From positions 186,001 through 250,000 of the forward strand of contig CAWKKJ010000012.1 of the NCBI GenBank assembly GCA_963850205.1: DNA of 64,000 bases. The letters run 5' to 3'. Source of the stretch: JACVRW01 sp963850205 (GTDB lineage: Bacteria > Actinomycetota > Thermoleophilia > Solirubrobacterales > Thermoleophilaceae). The translations under genes were made by a program, and so were the position numbers. The notes under the pieces were generated by a model. It did no database searches. It saw nothing but the letters and a program-made list of their open reading frames with translations, and was not told where the DNA came from. Shown piece after piece: positions 51,755 to 60,057 of the stretch (position 1 is the first letter of the stretch; each line of letters starts with the position of its first letter).

Positions 51755-52872
51755 ATCACGTTGCGCTCGCGCCGCTCCGGCCTTCCGGCCGCGAGCGGCG
51801 CCACGTCGGCGAAGGGCTCGAGGCGCAGGTACAGGTCGCGCACGATCTCGCCCACCGCGGGGGCCTGCTGAAAGCCGTGGCCGGAGAAGCCGGTCGCGTA
51901 GAGGAAACGCCCGGCACCGCCCCCGCCACCGGGCGGAGGGGCCGCGCCGATCAGGGCGTTGTGGTCGGGGGTCATCTCATAGAGGCCCGACCAGCCGCCG
52001 GCGATGGGCGCGTCCAGCAGCAGCGGCGCCCGCCGGGCCAGCACCGGCGCGGCTCGCTCGATCCACTCGTCCTGGCTCTCGCACACCTCGTTGGTCCCGA
52101 ACAGCAGCCCCGGGCCCTCGCGGTGGAAGTAGAAGCCGGTCTCGAAGTCGATCGTCATCGGCAGGCGGTCCGGCAGCCCCTCGATCGTTCCGGTGTAGGC
52201 GATGCGCCTCTGCTCGCCCGTCACGGCCAGCTCCACACCGGCCAGCTCCGCGATCGCGCCCGACCAGGCCCCGGCGGCGCACACCAGCGTCGGTGCGGCC
52301 ATCGGGCCCCGGCCGGTCGACGCCTCCCAGCCCTGACCGGTCCGGTCGAGCCCGGTGACCTCGCAGCCGGTGAGCACCCGCGCGCCGTGGGCCCGGGCAC
52401 CGGCGGCATAGCCCTGAACGGCCGCTTCGGGGGTCACCAGTCCCGCGCGGGGGCAGAACGCGGCAGCGAGCACGCCCTCCAGGCCCGCCAGCGGCGACAG
52501 CTCGTGCGCCCCCGCCGGCGACACCATCCGGCTGGGCAGGCCCAGCCGGTTCTGCAGCTCCACGCTGCGCTCGAACTCCCGCACCTGATCGGCGCTCGAG
52601 AGCAGGAACAGGTAGCCCACGTCCTCGAAGCCCACGTCGGCTCCCGGACGCCCGCCGAAGGCCGCCCAGGCCTCCAGGCTGCGCAGGCCGATGCGCACGT
52701 TCAGCTCGTCCGAGAACATCCCTCGCACCCCGCCGGCGCCCTTGCTCGAGGAGCCCGAGCCCAGCTCCGCCCGCTCGCACAGCAGGACGTCCACGCCCGC
52801 CTCCGCGAGGTGGAAGGCGATGCTCGTGCCGATCACTCCGCCGCCGGCGATGAGGACGTCGGCCCGCTCCAT
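51751..52872 (-). CDS. FAD-dependent amine/amino-acid oxidase (DAO family)
   Basis: 373 residues. An N-terminal dinucleotide-binding motif (VLIAGGGVIGTSIAFHLAEAG) and GSSSKGAGGVRGMF are followed by the DAO-fold substrate domain and the C-terminal FAD loop FLYATGFSGHGFQQAPAVGE. This last block is characteristic of sarcosine oxidase, glycine oxidase, pipecolate oxidase and related enzymes that oxidise a C-N bond. It shares a symmetric promoter with the aldehyde dehydrogenase at 52893, so the pair probably turns an amine or imino acid into an aldehyde and then an acid. The exact amine is not evident. Confidence 0.85.
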   Translation of the reverse strand: MERADVLIAGGGVIGTSIAFHLAEAGVDVLLCERAELGSGSSSKGAGGVRGMFSDELNVRIGLRSLEAWAAFGGRPGADVGFEDVGYLFLLSSADQVREFERSVELQNRLGLPSRMVSPAGAHELSPLAGLEGVLAAAFCPRAGLVTPEAAVQGYAAGARAHGARVLTGCEVTGLDRTGQGWEASTGRGPMAAPTLVCAAGAWSGAIAELAGVELAVTGEQRRIAYTGTIEGLPDRLPMTIDFETGFYFHREGPGLLFGTNEVCESQDEWIERAAPVLARRAPLLLDAPIAGGWSGLYEMTPDHNALIGAAPPPGGGGGAGRFLYATGFSGHGFQQAPAVGEIVRDLYLRLEPFADVAPLAAGRPERRERNVI

Positions 52873-52880
52873 CGCCGGGA

Positions 52881-52887
52881 TACGCTA
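52881..52887. promoter_or_regulatory. Symmetric -10 element shared by two divergent genes
   Basis: TACGCTA reads TACGCT on the plus strand, ending 6 nt before the ALDH ATG (52893), and TAGCGT on the minus strand, ending 9 nt before the oxidase ATG (52872). One seven-base element may serve as -10 in both directions in a 20-bp gap. Confidence 0.5.
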
Positions 52888-52892
52888 CGCCC

Positions 52893-54458
52893 ATGAGCAT
52901 CACCAGCGCGAGAACCGTCTCCTCGATCGTGGGCGGCCGGCCCACCGGCGACGGACGGCGCATCGAATCACGCAACCCGGCCAACCTCGACGAGGTGGTG
53001 TGCGAGGCCCTCATGGGCGACTCGTCGGTCTTCCTCGACGCCTGCCGGGCCGCCCGCGCCGCACAGAGCGAGTGGGCCGCGGTGCCGGCCCCGGTGCGCG
53101 GCCGGGCGATCGCGCAGATCGGGCGCTTGGTGGACGACAACAAGGAGGCGCTCGCCCGGCTGGTCACCCGCGAGATCGGCAAGCCCTACCCCGAGGCGCT
53201 GGGCGAGGTGCAGGAGATCTCCGACACCTGCGACTTCTTCCTCTCCGAGGGCCGGCGGCTCTACGGCATGACCGTGCCCAGCGAGATGCCGGACAAGCAG
53301 CTGTTCACCTTCCGCAACCCGGTGGGGGTGGCCGCGATCGTCACCGCGGGCAACTTCCCCGTCGCGGTGCCCTCGTGGTACCTGGTTCCCGCGCTGCTGT
53401 GCGGCAACGCCGTGGTTTGGAAGCCGGCCGACTACACCCCGGCGCTGGGCGACGCGCTGGCCTCGCTGTTCCTGGCCGGCGGCCTGCCCGACGGCGTCTT
53501 CAACCTGGTGCAGTGCGACGGCGAGGCCACCTTCGCCGGGATCGAGGGCGCGCTGGAGGAGGGGCTGGTGGACAAGGTCGGGCTTACCGGCTCGTCGGCG
53601 GTGGGGGCCAAGATCGGCGAGCTGTGCGGGCGGCACCTACAGTCGCCCTGCCTCGAGCTGGGGGGCAAGAACCCGCTCGTGGTGATGCCCGACGCCGAGC
53701 TGGACCTGGCCGTCGAGGGCGCGCTGTTCAGCGGCTTCGGCACCGCCGGCCAGCGCTGCACGTCGCTCGGCACCGTGATCGTCCACGAGTCCGTGCACGA
53801 CGAGTTCGTGCGCCAGTTCTCGCGCGCGGTCGAGGAGTCGGCGATCGGCGATCCCTTCGAGGAGGTGCTCTACGGGCCGATGATCCACGAGCGCTTCCAC
53901 GAGCGCTTCCTGGAGTGGCTCGAGCTGATCCGCGACCACCACACCGTCTCGGGCTCCACCGGGACCGGGCGCATCACGGCCGACAACCCCCGCGACGGCT
54001 TCGTAGGCGACCCGGACGTCGGGATCTTCGACCACCCCACCATCGTCGACGGGGTGACCGCCGAGGACGAGATCTACGCCACCGAGACCTTCGGCCCGAT
54101 CGTGGGCGTGGCCTCGTTCGGCGACTTCGACGAGGCGGTGGCGCTGGCCAACGGCCACGGCTACGGCCTGTCAGCGGCGATCTACACGAACGACGCGAAG
54201 CACGCCTTCCGCTTCCGCGAGCGGGTGAGCGCGGGCATGCTGTCGGTGAACAACTCCACGTCAGGGGCGGAGGCCCACCTGCCCTTCGGTGGCAACGGGA
54301 AGTCCGGCAACGGCAGCCGCCAGTCGGGCGTCTGGGTGCTCGACCAGTTCACCCGCTGGCAGTCGGTGAACTGGGACTACGCGGGCAAGCTCCAGAAGGC
54401 GCAGATGGACGTGGCCGAGCTCACCGGCGACCCGGGCTACCGGCTCGACTGGAGCTGA
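52893..54458 (+). CDS. Aldehyde dehydrogenase (ALDH7/semialdehyde dehydrogenase-like)
   Basis: 521 residues. Cofactor-binding TAGNFPVAVPSWYLVPALLC and VVWKPADYTPALGDAL, general-base Glu in LELGGKNPLVVM, nucleophile Cys in GFGTAGQRCTSLGTVIVH, and C-terminal SAGMLSVNNSTSGAEAHLPF. The GTAGQRCTS form of the Cys motif is typical of ALDH7 (alpha-aminoadipic semialdehyde) enzymes. With the divergent DAO-type oxidase this suggests lysine/pipecolate or a similar amine breakdown route, though that is inferred. The last ~35 residues (QSVNWDYAGKLQKAQMDV) extend past the core domain. Confidence 0.92.
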   Translation: MSITSARTVSSIVGGRPTGDGRRIESRNPANLDEVVCEALMGDSSVFLDACRAARAAQSEWAAVPAPVRGRAIAQIGRLVDDNKEALARLVTREIGKPYPEALGEVQEISDTCDFFLSEGRRLYGMTVPSEMPDKQLFTFRNPVGVAAIVTAGNFPVAVPSWYLVPALLCGNAVVWKPADYTPALGDALASLFLAGGLPDGVFNLVQCDGEATFAGIEGALEEGLVDKVGLTGSSAVGAKIGELCGRHLQSPCLELGGKNPLVVMPDAELDLAVEGALFSGFGTAGQRCTSLGTVIVHESVHDEFVRQFSRAVEESAIGDPFEEVLYGPMIHERFHERFLEWLELIRDHHTVSGSTGTGRITADNPRDGFVGDPDVGIFDHPTIVDGVTAEDEIYATETFGPIVGVASFGDFDEAVALANGHGYGLSAAIYTNDAKHAFRFRERVSAGMLSVNNSTSGAEAHLPFGGNGKSGNGSRQSGVWVLDQFTRWQSVNWDYAGKLQKAQMDVAELTGDPGYRLDWS

Positions 54459-54529
54459 CGGCGCCGCCGGAGCAGCCCGGGAATATCCCCGGCGGCGGGG
54501 GCGTCAGATGAGGACATGGAACCGATCGC

Positions 54530-55369
54530 GTGACACAGGCACGGATCGACCCAGACGCCTTCAACCAGTTCGAGGCCGACGGCTGGCAGAAGCAGTCGGC
54601 CGGGTACGCCGACTTTTTCGGGCCGATCACCACACGGGTGGTGGATAAGCTGCTGGACGCCGCCCGGGTCTCTGCCGGGTCGCGCATGCTCGACGTGGCG
54701 TTCGGGCCGGGGTACGTGGCGGGCAGGGCGGCCGAGCGCGGCGCCTCGGTCGTGGGGGTGGACGTCGCCGAGGCGATGATCGCGCTCGCTCATGACCTCC
54801 ATCCCGGGCCGGACTACCGCCTGGGCGACGCCGAGGCACTCCCGTTCGCCGATGCCTCGTTCGACGCGGTGGTGGCGAACTTCGGCCTCCTGCACATGGG
54901 CCGGCCGGAGCGGGCAGCCGCTGAGTTCGCCCGAGTGCTGGTCCCCGGAGGTCGGGTCGCGCTGACCGTCTGGGATCTACCCGGACGAGCGCGGTTCTTG
55001 GGCGTATTGGTGGACGCGGTGGCCGAGGCTGGAGCCGGGGCGCCGGAGGACATCCCGGTTGGTCCGCCCATCTTCCGCTTCTCCGACGACGACGAGTTCG
55101 CCCGTCTGCTGCGGGGCGCCGGGCTCGAGGACGTCGAGGTGCAGACCGTCGCCTTCACCCATACCGAGCCCTCCATCGACGCTCTATGGGACGGCCTCAT
55201 GGGGGGGACCGTGCGCACGTCGGCGCTGGTGGTCCGCCAGCCTCCCTCGGTGCAGGAGGGGATTCGGGCGGCCTTCGAGCGGATCGTGCGGGAGTACCAG
55301 ACCGATGCGGGCGGGCTGGAGCTGCCGGTGTCGGTGAAGCTGGCCTCGGGGCGCACACCGGCCCCCTAG
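54530..55369 (+). CDS. Class I SAM-dependent methyltransferase (UbiE/Methyltransf_11 type)
   Basis: 279 residues. Motif I MLDVAFGPGYVAGRAAERGA (~45), post-I VGVDVAEAMIALA, motif II region DAEALPFADASFDAVVANFG and motif III-like ARVLVPGGRVALTVWD. No substrate clue is visible. The N-terminus (FEADGWQKQSAGYADFFGP) resembles small-molecule methyltransferases. The GTG start lies 71 nt after the ALDH stop. The 3' end overlaps the convergent FUSC gene by 4 nt. Confidence 0.85.
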   Translation: MTQARIDPDAFNQFEADGWQKQSAGYADFFGPITTRVVDKLLDAARVSAGSRMLDVAFGPGYVAGRAAERGASVVGVDVAEAMIALAHDLHPGPDYRLGDAEALPFADASFDAVVANFGLLHMGRPERAAAEFARVLVPGGRVALTVWDLPGRARFLGVLVDAVAEAGAGAPEDIPVGPPIFRFSDDDEFARLLRGAGLEDVEVQTVAFTHTEPSIDALWDGLMGGTVRTSALVVRQPPSVQEGIRAAFERIVREYQTDAGGLELPVSVKLASGRTPAP

Positions 55370-56571
55370 CCCCCGGCAACCTCCTCGAACGCCCCCCGCA
55401 CCGCCTCCTGCGACTCGTCGCGCCTGAAGCCCGCGGCGCGCATGAGGTCCACGGCCACCAGCCGCACCTGGCCCACGATGTGCACGGCCGACAGGTTGCC
55501 GGTGGCGTCGAGCACGCCGTTGGCCAGCGCGGCCGCGTGCACCGCCGCGTCCCGCACCGCCTCGGGGTCGCCGCCGTCCAGGTAGTCGCCGAGGGCGCGG
55601 ACGGCGGTGGCCAGCTCACGGATCGCCTGGCAGGCCTCGGGCGGCACTGCGTCGCCGAGGTCGACCGCCCGGAGCGCGCCCCGGGCAAGGGCGCGGACGT
55701 TCTCGATTGCCAGCCCCAGCTCGCCCCCGGCCACCGCGTAGCGCTGGAGGTTGGAGCGCACGCCGCGGCGGCGCGGGGTCAGCCGGGCGGCCTCGCCGGC
55801 GGCGTCGAGGGCCTCCAGCATCACGTCGTGCAGCGAGTCCACGCTGGCCACGGCCATGAGCGCGGCGTCGACCTCCTTGCCGCTGCGATTCTCGATCGCC
55901 GATGCGATCCGCTCCAGCGCCCGGGCCATGCTGTCCAGCGCCGGCCGAGTGCGCTCACGGACCAGCCGCACCGGGTCCACCGGCAACAGCACCATGGCCA
56001 CGATCAGCGCGCACCCGCCGCCCACCAGGGCGTCGACGAAGCGGTCGAAGTCAAATCCGCCGCCGGGGGGCTGAAGGGTGGCTACGAGCACGGCGGAGGC
56101 GGCGGCCTGAGAGGCCACCAGTGGGCCGCCGCCCAGGAGCATGGCGCCCAGCATCGCCAGCCCGACCACCACGGCGAGCTGCCAGGTGCCGGTGCCGATC
56201 AGCGCCACCAGCGCGTCGGCGATCGCGATGCCCAGGGCCACGCCCACCGCCACCTCCACGGCCCGGCGTCCGCGCTCGCCCACGGTTAGCCCGAGCGTGA
56301 CGACCGCCGCGATGGGAGCGAAGAAAGGGTCGGGGTGATCGAGCAGCTCGGTCGCCACCAGCCAGGCGGCGGCTGCGGCCACGGAGGTGTGGAGGATCGG
56401 GCGGGCCTTGGCGATGATGCGCTGGCGCCGCGTCCGGAGGCTCAGGCGCGAGACCTCGGCCGCCTGCTCCAGCAGCTCCGAGCCGCTGGCGGCACCCACC
56501 CGCTCGGCGGCGCGCCGGGTCAGCCGGCGGGAGATCGGGGGCGGAGCCTCCTCCCGCTGGCGCTCGTTCAT
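55366..56571 (-). CDS. FUSC-family membrane protein (aromatic acid exporter-like)
   Basis: 401 residues. The N-terminal ~60 residues are charged. Then come about six membrane helices with PILHTSVAAAAAWLVATELL, HPDPFFAPIAAVVTLGLTVG (the FAPIAAVV signature of FUSC/ArAE proteins) and ALVGGGCALIVAMVLLPVDP, and a long cytoplasmic helical tail. Family members export aromatic acids or similar organic acids. The ATG overlaps the TPP-enzyme stop (ATGA), so the exporter is translationally linked to it. The frame extends upstream but only as a shadow of that gene. Confidence 0.85.
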   Translation of the reverse strand: MNERQREEAPPPISRRLTRRAAERVGAASGSELLEQAAEVSRLSLRTRRQRIIAKARPILHTSVAAAAAWLVATELLDHPDPFFAPIAAVVTLGLTVGERGRRAVEVAVGVALGIAIADALVALIGTGTWQLAVVVGLAMLGAMLLGGGPLVASQAAASAVLVATLQPPGGGFDFDRFVDALVGGGCALIVAMVLLPVDPVRLVRERTRPALDSMARALERIASAIENRSGKEVDAALMAVASVDSLHDVMLEALDAAGEAARLTPRRRGVRSNLQRYAVAGGELGLAIENVRALARGALRAVDLGDAVPPEACQAIRELATAVRALGDYLDGGDPEAVRDAAVHAAALANGVLDATGNLSAVHIVGQVRLVAVDLMRAAGFRRDESQEAVRGAFEEVAGG

Positions 56572-58241
56572 CGCCGGTACCAGCGCGGCGAGACGTTCGG
56601 CGGCGGCCCCAGCCGGGCGTTGACCACCAGCAGCGTGGGCTCCTGGATCGCCACGTGCCCCCTCAGGGCCAGCGCGAAGTGCTCGCCCAGACCGTCGACC
56701 GTGTCGGCCCGGATCCCGAACGACGCCGCCAGCGCGGCGAAGTCCGGCGTGACGAGGTCGACGCCCTCGTGCGGATCGCCGCGCCGGTCCTGGTCGAAGC
56801 GAAGCATGCCGTATCCGCCGTCGTCCACCACCACGGCGGTGAGCGGGATGCCCTCCTGGCGTGCCGTGGCCAGGTCGCCGCAGGCGTACAGAAAGCCGCC
56901 GTCGCCCGAGATGCTCACCGCCGGCCCCTGGCCGGCCAGCGCCGCACCCAGCCCCTGTGGGAACCCGCACCCGAGCGTGCCCCAGCCCAGCGGGTAGGAG
57001 AGCTTGCGCGGCGCCGGCGTGCGGTGAAAGCCGCCAAGCCAGTAGCCGGGGATGCACATGTCGCAGACCAGGATGGCGTCGTCGGGGAGCGCCGCCTCGA
57101 CGGCGGCCAGGAAGGCGGCCGCCTCGGGGTCGGTGGCCGCCAGGTCCTCGCGCACGCGGCTCCGCAGCGCGGCCATCCGCCGGCCGAGGGAGTCCAGGCC
57201 GCCGCGCTCGGGCAGCCGCTTCGCCAGCGCGGTGGCCGCCACGGCGGCGTCGGCCTCCAGCACCAGGTCGGGCCGGTAGTTCTTGGCTGCGTCACGGGCG
57301 TCCACGTTCAGCGCGAGCAGATGCGGCGGCTGGGGCATCGTCCAGCCCTGGGTCATCATCGAGTCGAAGTCGCTGCCCACGGCCACCACCAGGTCGGCCT
57401 CGTCCCAGAGCGCGCCCACCTCCGGTACGTGGGGCGGGGCGTCGATCAGGCAGGGGTGTCCCAGGGGCAGCAGGCCGTGCGCCGAGTAGGTGAGCATCAC
57501 CGGCGCCACCAGACGCTCGGCCAGCCGGGCCACCGCATCGCCCGCCCCGGAGGCAAGCGCGCCGCCGCCGGCCCAGACCAGCGGCCGCCGCGAGCGGGCG
57601 AGCAGCTCGACCGCTCGCTCCAGGTCCTCGCCCGCCGGCGGCGACGGGGGCGCGGGCAGGCGGCCCGGCCGCACGTGCTCGGGAGCGCCGCCCGAGGCGC
57701 CGCTGGCCTCGGCCGCCAGCAGGTCAGTGGGCACCTCCACGTAGACCGGCCGGGCCGGGGGCGCCAGCGCGGTCCGGGCCGCGGCGGCCACCGCCGGCCC
57801 GACGTCCTCGGCCCGGTGCACGCGCACCGCGTCCTTGACCACCGGCACGAACATGGCCGCCTGGTCGGTGGCCTCGTGCAGGGTGCTGCGCCAGACGCCC
57901 GCCCGGCGCGCGCTGGTGGGGATGTCGGTGGCGATCACCAGGATCGGCTGGCGCGAGGCCCAGGCCTCGCCGACCGCGCCCAAAGTGTTGGCGGCGCCGG
58001 GCCCCGTGGTCGTGAGTGCCACCCCGAGCCGGCCGCTCGCCCGGGCGTAGCCGTCGGCGGCGTAGGCGGCCGTCTGCTCGTGGCGGACACCCACCAGCCG
58101 GATGGGCGAGGTGTTGAGCTCTCGCCACAGCGCGAGGTTGTGCACCCCGGGCAGGCCGAAGGCCACCTCGACGCCCGCCTCCTCCAGCGCAGCCACGGCG
58201 GCCCGCGCCCCTGTCAGGATCTCGCTGGATGAGCTCGTCAT
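56568..58241 (-). CDS. Thiamine-diphosphate-dependent decarboxylase/acetolactate-synthase-like enzyme
   Basis: 557 residues with the three ThDP-family domains. The N-terminal PYR domain has the catalytic Glu in GVRHEQTAAYAADGYARASG. The middle domain holds RPLVWAGGGALASGAGDAVA. The C-terminal PP domain has VSISGDGGFLYACGDLATAR, followed by VVVDDGGYGML. The usual NN of the GDG...NN metal motif reads DD here. RSTLHEATDQ resembles AruI-like 2-oxoacid decarboxylases more than true acetolactate synthases, and there is no small subunit. It is coupled to a FUSC exporter and divergent from a CoA-transferase whose start it overlaps by 13 nt. Confidence 0.82.
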   Translation of the reverse strand: MTSSSSEILTGARAAVAALEEAGVEVAFGLPGVHNLALWRELNTSPIRLVGVRHEQTAAYAADGYARASGRLGVALTTTGPGAANTLGAVGEAWASRQPILVIATDIPTSARRAGVWRSTLHEATDQAAMFVPVVKDAVRVHRAEDVGPAVAAAARTALAPPARPVYVEVPTDLLAAEASGASGGAPEHVRPGRLPAPPSPPAGEDLERAVELLARSRRPLVWAGGGALASGAGDAVARLAERLVAPVMLTYSAHGLLPLGHPCLIDAPPHVPEVGALWDEADLVVAVGSDFDSMMTQGWTMPQPPHLLALNVDARDAAKNYRPDLVLEADAAVAATALAKRLPERGGLDSLGRRMAALRSRVREDLAATDPEAAAFLAAVEAALPDDAILVCDMCIPGYWLGGFHRTPAPRKLSYPLGWGTLGCGFPQGLGAALAGQGPAVSISGDGGFLYACGDLATARQEGIPLTAVVVDDGGYGMLRFDQDRRGDPHEGVDLVTPDFAALAASFGIRADTVDGLGEHFALALRGHVAIQEPTLLVVNARLGPPPNVSPRWYRR

Positions 58242-59485
58242 CCGACCACCCCGCTCCGCTCGCCGGCGTGCGCATCGCCGACCTGTCGCGGGTGCTCGCC
58301 GGCCCCTATTGCACGATGATCCTGGCCGACCTGGGCGCCGACGTGGTCAAGGTGGAGCGCCCGCAGGGAGGCGACGAGACCCGCTCCTGGGGCCCGCCCT
58401 TCGTGGGCGGCGAGGCCGCCTACTACCTGTCGGTGAACCGCGGCAAGAGGAGCTGCGCCCTCGACCTCTCCCAGCCCGAGGGCCAGGAGCTCGCGCTGGA
58501 GCTGTGCGCCGGGGCGGACGCCGTGATCGAGAACTTCAAGGTGGGCGGAGCGGAGCGCCTCGGGGTCGGCTACGAGCAGGTGCGGGCGATCAACCCGGCG
58601 GTCGTCTACTGCTCGATCACCGGCTTCGGCTCGCGTCGCGAGCCGCCCGGACGGCCGGGGTACGACTTCGTGGCCCAGGCCGAGACGGGCCTGATGGCGA
58701 TCACCGGCCCGGAGGAGGGACCGCCCTACAAGGCGGGCGTGGCGCTGGTGGACGTCCTCGCCGGGCTGCATGCCGCCGTGGCCATGCTCGCGGCGCTGAA
58801 GGGGGGCGAGGGGGCGCGCATCGAGGTGCCGCTGCTCGACAGCGGCCTGGCGGCCCTGGTGAACGTGGCCCAGAACGCGCTGGTCACCGGAAGGGACCCC
58901 GAGCGTTATGGAAACGCGCATCCGAACATCGTGCCGTACCAGGACTTCGAGACGTCTTCCGGCCGCATCGCGGTGGCCGCCGGCAACGACGGGCTCTTTC
59001 GGGCGCTGTGCGTGGCGATCGGCCGTCCCGAGCTGGCGGACGACGAGCGCTTCGCCACCAACGCGGGCCGGGTCGAGCGGCGCCGGGAGCTGATCCCGCT
59101 GCTCCAGGAGCCGCTCTGCGAGCGCCCCGCCGACCACTGGGTGGAGGCCCTCGAGGCTGCGGGGGTGCCGGTGGGCAAGGTGCGCTCGGTGCCCGAGGCG
59201 CTGGCCGCGGCCGCGGAGGCGGGATATCCGGCGACCGTGACGGTGGACCACCCCACCGGCGGCCCGCTGGACCTGGTGGCCTCCCCGATGTGGCTGGATT
59301 CCGACGCGGCGGATCGCCCGGCCCCGTCGCCGCCCCCGTTGCTCGGCGAGCACACCGCGGACGTATTGCGCGAGCTCGGTCGCAGCGACGACCAGATCGC
59401 GGATCTCGCGGCCCGCGGCGTGGTGCTCAGTGCGGCTCGTCGGCACTCGAGGCCGGAGGACGCGACTCCTCGGCCAGCGACGTGA
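58229..59485 (+). CDS. CaiB/BaiF-family CoA-transferase
   Basis: 418 residues of the class III CoA-transferase family. N-terminal VRIADLSRVLAGPYCTMILADLGADVVKVE, SVNRGKRSCALDL, the catalytic Asp region DFVAQAETGLMAITG, then YKAGVALVDVLAGLHAAVAM and HPNIVPYQDFET. It moves CoA between carboxylic acids, with an acyl-enzyme on Asp. The ATG at 58229 lies inside the first codons of the divergent TPP gene; a GTG at 58270, just before the conserved domain, is an alternative that removes the overlap. The 3' end overlaps the convergent zinc-ribbon gene by 59 nt. Confidence 0.9.
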   Translation: MSSSSDHPAPLAGVRIADLSRVLAGPYCTMILADLGADVVKVERPQGGDETRSWGPPFVGGEAAYYLSVNRGKRSCALDLSQPEGQELALELCAGADAVIENFKVGGAERLGVGYEQVRAINPAVVYCSITGFGSRREPPGRPGYDFVAQAETGLMAITGPEEGPPYKAGVALVDVLAGLHAAVAMLAALKGGEGARIEVPLLDSGLAALVNVAQNALVTGRDPERYGNAHPNIVPYQDFETSSGRIAVAAGNDGLFRALCVAIGRPELADDERFATNAGRVERRRELIPLLQEPLCERPADHWVEALEAAGVPVGKVRSVPEALAAAAEAGYPATVTVDHPTGGPLDLVASPMWLDSDAADRPAPSPPPLLGEHTADVLRELGRSDDQIADLAARGVVLSAARRHSRPEDATPRPAT

Positions 59486-60029
59486 TCGTCAGCACGCCGC
59501 GAGCGGCCTGCTCCATCACCTCGGTGGCCTCCTCGGAGGAGCGCGCATACAGCTCCACAAGCATGTGGATCACGATGCTGTCCTCGTCGTGCTTGTGGAA
59601 GCGCACGTGGGTGAAGAACTCACGCGTGCCGTGGTCGCCGAAGGCCGCGAAGGCCAGCGACTCGGCTGCTTCCGGGCCCGAGCAGGACTCCACCTGGTCC
59701 GCGTCGACGGTGACCGTGCAGGAGGCCACCCAGGGGGTGCCGGTGACCATTCGCTCCCAGCGGTCCTCAACGGGCTCGATGCGGGAGATGCGCCGGCCGT
59801 TCTCCTCGTAGAAGGCGAGGCTCAGGTGCGGCTGGTCGTGGAGGCAGTCGAGGCACTGCACCACTGCCTCCTGGACCTCCTCGACCGGCTCGACGGCCTC
59901 CCCGCTGTCGGCGTCGACCTTGAGGATGCCCTCGTAATGGAGCTGCACCTCGAGGTTCTGCGACCAGCAGCGATAGCAGCGCAACCAGCTGGACTGGGTC
60001 CCGACTGACTCCTGAGCCGATCCTTCCAT
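59427..60029 (-). CDS. Hypothetical protein with N-terminal zinc-ribbon-like cysteines
   Basis: 200 residues. The first third has two Cys pairs (LRCYRCWSQN and VVQCLDCLHDQP) that could bind one zinc. The rest is acidic alpha/beta sequence (GTREFFTHVRFHKHDEDSIV, HMLVELYARSSEEATEVMEQ) with no family I recognise. The ATG at 60029 follows a CATAAT hexamer by 6 nt; the frame runs further upstream without support. It is next to, and divergent in promoter spacing from, an LLM oxidoreductase on the same strand. A regulatory or adaptor role is only a guess. Confidence 0.6.
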   Translation of the reverse strand: MEGSAQESVGTQSSWLRCYRCWSQNLEVQLHYEGILKVDADSGEAVEPVEEVQEAVVQCLDCLHDQPHLSLAFYEENGRRISRIEPVEDRWERMVTGTPWVASCTVTVDADQVESCSGPEAAESLAFAAFGDHGTREFFTHVRFHKHDEDSIVIHMLVELYARSSEEATEVMEQAARGVLTITSLAEESRPPASSADEPH

Positions 60030-60035
60030 GACCTC

Positions 60036-60041
60036 ATTATG
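60036..60041 (-). promoter_or_regulatory. Putative -10 (CATAAT) for zinc-ribbon protein gene
   Basis: CATAAT, one base from the -10 consensus, ends 6 nt before the ATG at 60029 and fixes that start. Confidence 0.5.
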
Positions 60042-60057
60042 GCCTGCCGGGCCACGC

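Noticed and set aside
56568..59485. Oxalate degradation pair (oxalyl-CoA decarboxylase plus formyl-CoA transferase)
   Set aside because: The gene types match superficially, but the ThDP enzyme lacks the stretches I associate with oxalyl-CoA decarboxylase and has an AruI-like RSTLHEATDQ region.
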